A stretch of DNA of 64,000 bases, taken from assembly GCA_001600455.1 (NCBI GenBank), contig BCKC01000007.1:2420019-2484018 (forward strand), in the 5' to 3' direction. Below the pieces are notes generated by a model. The model made no database searches. It was not told the DNA's origin and worked only from the letters and a program-made list of their open reading frames with translations. This document shows positions 1 to 9,139 of the stretch, one piece after another. Both the position numbers and the translations under genes were made by a program. Every line of letters begins with the position of its first letter. Positions within the stretch are counted from its first letter, which is position 1. The stretch is from Endocalyx cinctus. Lineage: Eukaryota > Ascomycota > Sordariomycetes > Amphisphaeriales > Apiosporaceae.

Positions 1-269
1 GCGGCGCCGGGAACGCGTACGTGGCGAGCGAGCGGCCCGTCATGTCGTTCGAGGAGGTCTACGCGAGCCAGAGCCACATCTCGCAGAAGCCCGTCGGCTA
101 CGTCGGCCGCGGCGGCGCCGGCAACGTCTACTGCTCCTCGCCCCTCGACGGCCAGCCCACCCGCCGCAAGTCGAGCGACGCCTCGAGCCGCCGCAGCGAC
201 AGCAGCGCCGGTAGCACCCGCTCCGCCCGCTTCTTCGCCAGGTTGAGCTCCTCTTCTTCCCGCAAGTGA
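1..269 (+). CDS. DUF3602 / PAR32-like GRGGAGN-repeat protein, C-terminal part (5' partial)
   Basis: The reading frame is open from the left edge of the window, so the start lies upstream. Reading from base 3, the protein shows GGAGNAY and, about 30 residues later, GRGGAGNVY. Such Gly-rich GRGGAGN boxes are the signature of the fungal DUF3602 family, which includes yeast Par32, a phosphoprotein that regulates ammonium transporters downstream of TORC1. The tail is Ser/Arg-rich and ends in a run of serines followed by RK, which looks disordered and phosphorylatable. The gene ends convergently toward ARP1, with 1.65 kb between them. A GTG at base 21 is not needed as a start because the frame continues upstream. 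Family membership is fairly secure; the exact role in this organism is inference. Confidence 0.7.
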   Translation, partial: GAGNAYVASERPVMSFEEVYASQSHISQKPVGYVGRGGAGNVYCSSPLDGQPTRRKSSDASSRRSDSSAGSTRSARFFARLSSSSSRK

Positions 270-1924
270 ATCATAAAAAAAATATACACATATGGGACGG
301 AGATTTCCTTAAAAAAATAATAGCGCTCGGACGCCGAGAACCAAACACATGTTTCGACTCCTCCTCCTATCCTCCCCCATATCCCATCGTACCACGTCAC
401 GACGCTTCTCAAGGAAGCTTACGACCATAATACGTAATAAAAACGATGGGAACGGGGGAAGAAGTGGAAACCGAACATTTCAGACAAGGGTCTTTGAACA
501 CAGTTTCGCTGGAACATTACCCTTTTTTCACCTTTTCATGACGAATGAATTGATTAATATTCATTCGAGGTGCGCTTATGACGACGGTACGGCGGAGAAT
601 GAGGCAGAAAACCCTCGTCGACATTCTCCAATATTAGTACTGGCATAGCAAGCATATGGCGCACGGTTTTTGTTTTTATCACCTTTGCCCTCTCATACCC
701 AACATTCACCCTTTTTTGGTCTCCGAAGACCACCAAAAAGGATTGAGAAGAAAGGCAAATGGATTACGAGGTTGAAGCAGTACCTCACCTTAAGTCTTTT
801 CTTTCGTATCTGTATCTGACATATTTATTCCGTATTTGATTTTGTTCATTTTTTTTTACGAGGCCGGAGTTGGTTGTGTCGGGAGGTTCATACGCAAGAG
901 AAAACAAAAAAATAGGAGAGATGCAATGATGATAACGACAGAAAGACAGAAGGATATACCCCCCCAGTATCTACGTAAGGCCTGATTTATCCTTACAAAC
1001 GTATATATTTGTATATAGTTTCGTTAGCAATTTTGTATATACCCCAAACAGATTATCTGAACCATTTTCACTCTACTCAAAAAATATACCTGCTGCTATG
1101 TTGTGAAGATTCGTTTTGTGAGTATGATCCATTGAACGCAACCTCGGAGGCTTACTGGGCAGATTACAGAAGGGCCTGAGCCTGAAGCTAAGTCAAGGCC
1201 AAGGTCAAAGCGAAAGAAAAAGTTAAAAGTTGTGGCAGGGTTTGAAAACCGCTTTTCATTAAAGTTGCGTCCGACTACAAAGAGCGAAATCGCACTCAGG
1301 GTAACGAATTAATTTTTGGTCTTGGTGTTGAAGGGGGGGATCAAATCACCAAATTGAATCATCATCAAATTATATCATCTCGGCGAAAAACTTGGGTATC
1401 ATTCATCTAGGTAAAGATGTGACTGGGCCTGCTACTCCTACCTCCCCAACTTCCATACAAATAAAAATCTACAGTACTGAAAACCGAGTAGTCTTCTCTT
1501 CTTCTTTTTACTGTCTCCTTCAGTCTTCCTGTTTTCGCTTTTGTTCTACTCTCTTCAATCGTAAAAGTTCTGGATCCAGAGTCTGCAAAGGGTTCGGTAC
1601 GGATTCGTCGAAAGTAAAACCTCAATTTAAGGCTCTTCCTTTCTTGTTTAGAAAAAATAAAATAAATAAATAAAAATGAGCTGAGATAATAGGCTCGTCG
1701 TTAGTCGGTAACAAATTAAGAAGTGGTTGTATATGTAGACAATGTGTCGTCTGATTCTTTCGGTATTTCGCATCGTCGTGACAAGACTGGATGGAAGGTG
1801 GGGGGAACCTTTTGTCGTTATTCTATTGCTCTCAACAAGTTCATAGTGTTGATATCACCACTCTCTAATAGCCGAAGGTAGATCTTCCACGCCTTTATAA
1901 TTTATCATTTGAATCGATTTCGCT
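270..1924. other. Intergenic region between convergent genes
   Basis: This is the shared 3' side of the DUF3602 gene and ARP1. It is AT-rich with scattered A and T runs. Short open frames at 349-648 and 1392-1673 have no recognisable product. I see no RNA gene or repeat. Confidence 0.5.
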
Positions 1925-3257
1925 TTATGTCAACTTCTTATGGATGATATCGGGATCCTCGTGCCAGTCGTCGATACTAACCCACATCTATTTCAAGGGA
2001 AAAACGAGTTAGCGAACAATGTTTTTTCCCTTATTTCATATTATGGGTATTGTCTAAAAGGGGAAGATAGAAATAAGTCGGAAACTAGGAGAAAAAAGAC
2101 AAACCTTTCTGAAGGTGCTTAAACCAGCCAAGATGCTACCACCGATCCAGGTCGAGTACTTTCGCTCAGGCGGGGCAAAGATCTTGATCCGCATATCCTT
2201 GACCGCGAGTTTCTTCACCTCGCTAAGAAGACGGTCGCCGAAGCCCTTGGTGAGAGTGCTACCGCCGGAGAGGACAATGTTGGCGTAGAGGGCCTTGCGC
2301 AGGTCGAGGTCGGTTCGGTTGATGGCGTCGGTGACGATCTGCTGGATGCCGGGGTACTCGAGGCCGATGATCTCGGGGTCGAAGAGGATCTCGGGGGCGC
2401 GGAAGCGCTCCTGGCCGACGCGCAGCCGGCTGCCGTCGGGGAGGACGTACTCGGCCGTCTTGTTCTGCTCGAGCTTGGAGCTGCCCCAGTCCTTCTCCTC
2501 CTGCTTCGGGTTCAGGGCCACGTACGAGACCGATTCTTTGATCAGCCGGACCACCTCCTTCTCCGCGCTCGTGTGGAACACGTAGCCGCTCTTCCGCAGC
2601 AGCGTCTGCATGTACTCGGTCACGTCCCGCCCGGCCACGTCGATCCGCCGCATCGAGCTCGGGATCGCGAACCCTTCGTATACCGGCACCGCGTGCGACA
2701 CGCCGTCGCCCGAGTCGAGCACGCACCCCGTCGTGCGGCCGCTCGCGTATAGGGAGAGGACGGCCTGGATCGAGGTGTACAGGGCTGGCACGTTGAAGGT
2801 TTCGAAGAGGATCTGGGCGGCGGTATCTCGGTTTGCTCTGGGGTTTAGGGGAGGTTCCGTCAAAAGAACGGGGTGCTTGATTCGTACCATCTACGTTAGC
2901 CGTTTTCCCTAACCAATTTTTCAAATAGCCCATGCATATAAGTCTTACCTCTTCGCTCATAGTTTTTAATCCTTCGCTATAGACATACTCCCATATCTTT
3001 TCCATGTCGTCCCAATCCGTAACAATGCCATGTTCTAGAGGGTATCGAATTTTAAGTAAGCCCCGAAGTTCGGTGGCGGCCTTCTGGCCGATGAACACCT
3101 CGCCCTCTAAAGCGCCAGCCAGCACCCGAAGGTGTTTCGGCCGACCGACGAAGGAGGGGAAGTAGCATTTCGGTAAATCATCACCCGCGAAGCCGGCTCG
3201 AATCGTACCGGAGCCGTTATCCAGCACAATCGGGGCGTTGTGCAGGGAATCTGTCAT
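1925..3257 (-). CDS. ARP1: Actin-related protein 1 (centractin, dynactin subunit; RO-4-like)
   Basis: Arp1 polymerises into the short filament of dynactin, the dynein cofactor for nuclear migration and vesicle transport. I rebuild three exons on the minus strand: 3257-2949, 2875-2105 and 1987-1925, with GT-AG introns of 73 and 117 nt, both in phase 0. The product is 380 aa, the usual Arp1 length. Visible features are the N-terminal nucleotide loop ([15 protein letters not shown]), the second phosphate loop ([12 protein letters not shown]), the actin-family SGGST motif, and the very conserved C-terminal stretch ending [14 protein letters not shown]. The last exon supplies the C-terminus [20 protein letters not shown], typical of Arp1 rather than actin, which ends in KCF. 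The start is the first ATG of the conserved N-terminus ([15 protein letters not shown]). In Neurospora the orthologue is ro-4, a ropy gene. Confidence 0.95.
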
Positions 3258-4056
3258 GGTGGCCGATTTGGCGGTTTGCTGCCCACTTTAAAACCACACA
3301 ACACACGCACACACCTCCCTTTTTCTACCCTTGTAAGATGCGGTTCGTAAATTGAATCGAGACGAAGAATGTGAATGATCTCGGAGAACTCGTAGAATAG
3401 CCGGTGTAGCTTCTCTCTACTTGTAGGTGGGTACCGTTATTTCGTTGTCGTGTCCTTTATCTAAGCAATTAACGATTAATCCCTAATAATTGAGAGGGTT
3501 TATGTATTAACGCGGTGAGGGCAGTTAATTGTATGATAATTCTAAAGAGACGTAAATGCAGAGCAGAAGGGCTTTACTATTCGAGAAAGCTAAAGCAGAG
3601 ACAAAAATGTGCAAAAGTGATAGAGCCTAGAATTTTTTTCGAGAGGTTACCGAAAATCAACAAGGGACGTCTGAAGCTCTCAAAAATGATAAAATCACGA
3701 CACGCGCCGACATTGGAGTGACACTTAAATTACGAGGAGCTATGACAGGGGTTTTGGGCATATCTTTAGGGGCTTAGGGGCATAACTGTGAAGGGTAAAC
3801 AGGAAGGCTAAGCCAACTTAGGATAAGCGTCATGGGAATTTACAGCACAGACCAGTCAATTTCTAGATATCGTGTATTATGCATTTAAAGAGTATATATT
3901 TAGATCAAGTAGTATTTCTATATCCAGTTCTAAATAACTAATGGTCTCTCTCTTTCCGAGTTTCTGGTGGTTAGGCTATTTACTACCTAGGTAGGTACCT
4001 AGGTAAGTTAAGTATGCATACTCTTTCTTCTATGTACTACTCCTTTACTCTTCAAC
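3258..4056. other. Intergenic region with an ACCTAGGTA palindrome cluster
   Basis: This is ARP1 upstream DNA plus the 3' flank of the MFS gene. CA repeats lie just upstream of the ARP1 start. Around 3985-4012 the palindromic unit ACCTAGGT occurs twice, joined by AGGT (see findings). No gene is evident. Confidence 0.4.
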
Positions 4057-5978
4057 TCAATCCTCATGCATAAATCTATGGAGCATCTGGTTTCTTGCAA
4101 TATAACTTCTAATCCTCTTTCCAAAAATCCATAAAGGAATTGTAAGAAGATTGACTGCCACAAAAATGCTACCCATGACGTTGAAAACTGCGAGAACTCC
4201 ATCTTGGGCTAGCCAGTCATTGACAAAATATGTCAGGCCAAACGTGAAGATGTTTCGAGCATTGATTGCCACAAATGCTAAATACTCGTAATATTAGCAA
4301 TGGTAAAGACACAGATCAATCGGGTCAGATAGAAGACGGAGATAAGGCACAATAAGAAGATGAGACAGACTACTAACCTTCCTCGGATAATTCCTTATGT
4401 GAGTCAATCACATAACCGAACACCGACGCATTGGAGAAAGCCAGACTCATGTTTGCCAGTCCGAAACATAACACCGGGCCGCTCCAATGTGTCTCGTAGG
4501 CTATTGTAGCTCCGAATCCAAAGAATCCAACGATTCCGATCAAGAAAGAGATAATGATTGTCGGTAGTCGAAATTCTGGCTCGTAGATACCACGGTTCCT
4601 CTTTGCCAGCCATAAGCAGACCCAATCATTCATCGGACCCGAGATCAACTCTGCGACGAGGGTAAGGATGAACGGCGACAAAGATATCAATCCCGTCTCC
4701 GAAACCGAAAAGTTGTACGGTGGAGCCGTGAAAATGACTGCATTTACCACGCTAAACACGACGATCCAAGTAAGGGTAACTCCGTATACTAGGAATGCCC
4801 AAAGCACAGCTGGATACCAGAAGATCACCATAGGTCGGAGCAAGATCTTCCAGAAAGGTGTGTTGGTGTAGGTACCCGAGTAAAGTCGCAAGCTGCGCAC
4901 AAAGCTGTCTTTGGTTTCCATTGATGCTCCGGTTTCTGCGAATTCAACTTCGGTTGCCTGGTCTTCCTTCTTTTCGGTGCTTGCCTTCTCCTTTTCGAGA
5001 GAACCCGAATTTGATTCTGTAGCAGTAGCCGCATTTAGTCGTTGTTCATACGATTGTCGCCTAAATGCTGTCTCCGGTACAAAGAGTATAACTAGTGGGA
5101 GAAGCACTCCGAAAAGAATAGTGCACCACCAGAAAGTCCATTTCCACCCTTGATCCTATACGGTGTCAGACTCATATGATGATCGGTAACGCTGCATGAC
5201 TTACTTCAATAATATATCCAGCAATCAAAGCTCCACCACTAATGCCGCACAGCAAGAACATGTTCCATATGGCAATTCTGGTGGCCCGTTCATGAACAAA
5301 ATATATATCCGCAATTGTACATTGAACCAAGACTTCGTATGGCGCCATACCCAAGCCGCTCCAGATTCTTGAAGCAAGAAAGGTACTGTAGTTCGGTGCA
5401 AGCGCACCCCATATGCTTCCCGACAACATTATGATTGAGGATATCACGTAGACAGGGCGTCGACCGACCTTCTTGGCGATTGGGTTGAATATAAACAAGG
5501 ATATACCGATCAGCAGGATGACCCAGGCCGTTGCCTGAGATAGTACGTTGACGGTTATACCGAGCGCGGCGGATATTTCAACGAAGCCGGGCGAGAGCAT
5601 CGGGCCGTAAGCTCCTACCACTGCGGCAGAGAGGCCAACAATGGTCAAGATCAGATCTTTACGCCACGTAGGCCACTATGCAAAATTAGAAAATGTATCT
5701 TTGAAATCTGCCATCTGTTGATTTCCGTATACTCACGTTGAGTGGGTCATTCGGGGAATCGCTTGGCTGGGGAGCCAAGATGATGTTTGAATGTCGTCCA
5801 TGGCCGTGTTTTAACAGCTCACGGTTTACCGTGCGATATTCAGGCGGCACATCTGATCGATCAGCTAGGATGACTGTTAAACGGTTAGCATTACTTCACT
5901 ATCACCGGTGACAGAATATAAAATACCAGTGCCAGGCACATAGGTCATGTGCTTATCCTCGAGGATGCCCCAAACCAT
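4057..5978 (-). CDS. Major facilitator superfamily (DHA1-type) transporter
   Basis: This is a membrane transporter of the drug:H+ antiporter-like fungal MFS group; the substrate is unknown. Five exons can be joined on the minus strand: 5978-5927, 5873-5737, 5675-5205, 5155-4378 and 4277-4057. All have GT-AG introns of 49 to 99 nt, and the phases agree at every junction. The product is 552 aa. The N-terminus starts MVWGILEDKHMTYVPGT and leads into the family hallmark SPNDPLNWPTWRKDL just before TM1. A KKVGRRPVY loop after TM2 matches MFS motif A. A charged Glu/Lys-rich central cytoplasmic loop separates the two six-helix halves, and the protein ends HRFMHED. It is divergently oriented from the FAD monooxygenase at 6685, with 706 bp shared upstream, which suggests co-regulation. 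Drug efflux, import of an aromatic substrate and polyamine transport are all possible. Confidence 0.88.
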
Positions 5979-6684
5979 GATGCGAATTGATTTCTAGTGC
6001 GTAATCAACTAAATTCTATACTCTAGAGTTTTGATGCCATACCGGAGGGAGAAGGAACCAATGGGTCATTTATAAAAATGAATGCTTAAATAAGGTCGTA
6101 CTCAGTGACCTAACCAAACTTTTATTTATGTGGCCAACTCCAACTATAGTCGAACCAGGTTTGTGCGTCATATGCTATTATCAATGTTACTATATACCCC
6201 TATTCTGAAAGGTACATGGTCCAGATCGGTAATAGATCAACAACGTTCTCCGCATAATGAAACTTGGAGAGTCACTGACGGCTTAGGTCTCGAGCGTTGC
6301 GTCTGGCGTTGAAGAATTAATTCATCTATCAACTGCCGGCTATTTGCTATTGCTTTATAATAGATGCGGGGAAGAGGATGAATGGGGATATCACCCCCCT
6401 AACAGCACTCGGCGACCATCTTATTGGATTGATCTATTCTGGAGGCTGCAGGTAGGTCATGAAAAGCATGGCAGGGTTGGCATAATCCCTACTGGTCGAA
6501 AAGAGCCGAGCTATTTTACGAGGATTTATTTATTCGAAACTGCCGGATGGAAGATGAAATAAAAAGCGTGACAAATAATCTCGTCGTCGGGCATGAAACA
6601 TTAAAAGCAGAAAAGAGAATAATAGGTTTCATTTATGACCCCCGAGACCTTTTATCTTAATACGCACGCAATTTTACACATACC
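5979..6684. promoter_or_regulatory. Shared divergent promoter region of the MFS and monooxygenase genes
   Basis: This 706-bp interval separates the starts of two divergently transcribed genes. It contains several CGG and CCG triplets of the kind bound by Zn2Cys6 regulators, including CGG near 6228 and CCG near 6250. The string AACTGCCGG occurs twice, near 6329 and 6538. No binding factor can be assigned from sequence alone. Confidence 0.35.
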
Positions 6685-8314
6685 ATGGCAGACGCTACCG
6701 CCCCAACGCCGACGGGCATCCGCGTGATCGTGGTAGGCGCAGGCTTCGCCGGCCTCACCGCGGCGATCGAGTGCCACCGCAGGGGCCACTCGGTCGTACT
6801 GCTCGAGAAGTTCCCCGAGCTCAAGCTGCTGGGGGACATAATATCGTTCGCGCCGAACTCGTCGCGGATCTTCCAGCGGTGGCCGGGCGTGGTCGAGCAG
6901 CTGGAGCCCATCAGCCACCGGGCCGACGGGCTCACGATCAAGTCCTGGCTCGGCGAGACCGTGCTCACGCAGACGTGGGGCGAGGAGGAGTCCGAGTTCG
7001 GCGTCCGGTTCGACGGCCACCGCGGCGAGTTCCACCAGATCGTGTACGAGCACGCGCTCGCCCGCGGGGTCGATATCCGCCTGGGCGCCCGCGTCGTCGA
7101 TTACTTCGAGGACGATGGAGACGACGGCGGTGGCCGCGCCGGCGTCGTCCTCGAGGGCGGCGAGAAGCTGACCGCCGACGTCGTCTTGGCCGGCGAGGGC
7201 GTTCGCAGCCCCGGCAGGAAGATCGTGCTCGGTTACGAGGATAAGCCGAAGGCGTCCGGGTACGCCGTTTACCGAACTTGGTTCGACGCCGACGAGATCG
7301 CGAAGGACCCGGATTTGCGGTACTTCACAAACGATGGCGATAAGCACGTCTGCTGGTTGGGGCCCGACGTGCACTTTATCGCTGCTTCGGTCAAGAAGGG
7401 GCAGGATTTCTCGTGGGTGTGCACGCATAAGGTAAGTCAGGCATTTAACTTTTTGTCTTCTTTCCGCTCTTGTTTATTTTTTTTATTTTTTTTTTCCCTA
7501 TCTCTTTTTATACCCTTTTCAATAATGATTCCGGTATCGAAAGAAAGGAAGTGAACGTGTTTGAGTTAAAGAGTGTTGCTAAAAAAAAAAAAAAAAATAG
7601 GACGACGAAGATATCGAAGAGAGCTGGCAGTACGAGGTACCCACATCGGACGCGCGCAAGGTTCTCGAAGGATGGGACCCGATCGTGCAGAAGATCCTAG
7701 ACAAGACGCCGTCGCCTCTGATCGACTGGAAGCTGGTGTACCGCGACCCGTTACCGACGTGGATATCGAAAGGCCGGCGCATCGCCCTGATCGGAGACGC
7801 CGCGCACCCGTTCCTCCCGACGTCGATCCAGGGGGCGTCGCAAGCGATGGAAGACGGGGCGACGATGGCGGCGTGCCTGCTCAAGTGCTACGAAGAATCT
7901 CCGCAGAACCCGAACGTGCGCGAGGCCGTGGCCGCGTTCGAGGCGATCCGGTACGAGCGGGTAAAGTCGGCGCAGAAGACGGGGGAGCAGACGCGCGACA
8001 TCTGGCACAAGGCCGACTTCGAGGCCGTCAAGCGGAACCCGGACTCGATGAAGCTGAGGCGGGAGGCCTGGCTGCTCAAGTTCGACGCCGAGACGTACGC
8101 GCTCGAGAATTACGACAGGACGGTCGAGGTCCTGAGGCGGACGGGGTTGCGCGATACGTCGGAGGCGAGGATGCTGCATATCCCCGAGGGCAGGCTGGGG
8201 TATCTCGAGTATAACGATGTCGCTAAGGTCGTCCCCGCGGGGAATGAGAACGTGGTTGGAAATGACGGGAATACCGCCGCGGCCGCCGTCGCCGTTCCTC
8301 CCGCGGGAGCGTGA
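6685..8314 (+). CDS. FAD-dependent monooxygenase (salicylate hydroxylase-like, PHBH fold)
   Basis: This looks like an NAD(P)H- and FAD-dependent aromatic hydroxylase of the salicylate/3-hydroxybenzoate hydroxylase group. Two exons, 6685-7431 and 7601-8314, are joined by a 169-nt phase-0 intron with T-rich and A-rich tracts. The product is 486 aa. The N-terminal dinucleotide fold has VGAGFAG at residues 17-23 followed by an acidic beta2 end (LLEK). The GD motif that closes over FAD is intact: GDAAHPFLPTS begins at about residue 314 and is followed by the usual QGASQAMEDG helix. The DG motif reads LAGEGVRS, with Glu171 where Asp is usual. The extreme C-terminus is a low-complexity Ala/Val/Pro tail. 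It is divergent to an MFS transporter. The substrate cannot be read from sequence; fungal secondary-metabolite oxygenases share this fold. Confidence 0.88.
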
Positions 8315-8776
8315 ATAAATCAAACCAAGAGATAGAGAACGTTGATTGGAAAGGTAGTTAAAAGATCTATTATGCTTCTATAGATGATAGAGTATATCGA
8401 CATATATATAAGTTCTAAATATCGTCTCCACTCCTTCCCTTTGAACTTTTTTATTATTCTTCTTTGTCTTCCCTTCTTATTATATCCTGCTCGTCATCTT
8501 CTTCTCCTCTTCTGTTTCTTCTCCCCGCTCGATGACGAGGGATGATTAAGAAATGGGATATCCCGGGACTCCTCCAGTTAACAATGCAAAATGCCACGCC
8601 GATGCCTCCGGGGTATAAATATGTACAACGTGATGTAAAGGGGAAAATATATACATATTGAAATGATTATGTGATGAAAAAGGAAAAGGGGTTGTTTTTT
8701 GTCGTGATAGAGATCGTATGGTGTTTTATTTTTTATGATTATTTTTTTGGTGGTCTCTCGTCGTGATGTATTTTGT
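8315..8776. other. Convergent 3' intergenic region
   Basis: This lies between the 3' ends of the monooxygenase and the small mitochondrial gene. It is AT-rich with CT-rich tracts near 8420-8525. No gene or repeat is seen. Confidence 0.4.
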
Positions 8777-9139
8777 TTACATGCGACCGTCGAGGAACTG
8801 CTGGGCAATAAGGGGCCAGCCGAGGACCATGCCAAGACCGGGGAAGTAACTGTTATAGCGGAATCCAAGTCAGTCTTCTTGATTCTTTTTGTTTTCTCGT
8901 GTTATATATAAAGAAATGGAAAGTAAATCTCAGAGATGAACTTACATCGCGGCTTGCTGGACGCGAGCCTTAGCGATCTTGCCCCAGTCACCGGCCTGCG
9001 AACCGAAGCTCGGCTGAGGCGTGGTAGGGGGCTCGATGGCGCGCATGAATTGCCGGAAGGCGGCTCTGGTGTGCATACCCCGGGTCCGGGAAGCGAAGCG
9101 GGTAGCGGCAGTGGCGGCTCTGATGGTGATGGGAGACAT
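8777..9139 (-). CDS. Small mitochondrial single-pass protein, possibly Cox26-like
   Basis: Two exons, 9139-8946 and 8849-8777, are joined by a 96-nt GT-AG intron and give an 88-residue protein. The first ~30 residues are rich in Arg, Ala, Ser and Thr with no acidic residue until about position 36, a good mitochondrial presequence. The middle reads QAGDWGKIAKARVQQ. One short hydrophobic segment (IYFPGLGMVLGWPLIAQQF) lies just before the C-terminal LDGRM. The size, single C-terminal membrane segment and LGWP motif recall the small cytochrome c oxidase accessory subunit Cox26, but the match is weak and other inner-membrane proteins are possible. The exon phases and conserved-looking C-terminus support a real gene. 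It is convergent with the monooxygenase. Confidence 0.65.

Noticed and set aside
349..648. 99-codon plus ORF in the region downstream of the DUF3602 gene
   Set aside because: No family resemblance; it spans AT-rich 3' flanking sequence and ends without any supporting signal.
7581..7597. Long A-run that could be taken for a frameshift in the monooxygenase
   Set aside because: It lies inside a GT-AG intron just before the acceptor TAG, so it does not affect the coding frame.
6652..8323. Long minus-strand ORFs opposite the FAD monooxygenase
   Set aside because: They are low-complexity Arg/Ala/Asp-rich translations of GC-biased codons on the opposite strand, with no domain signature.
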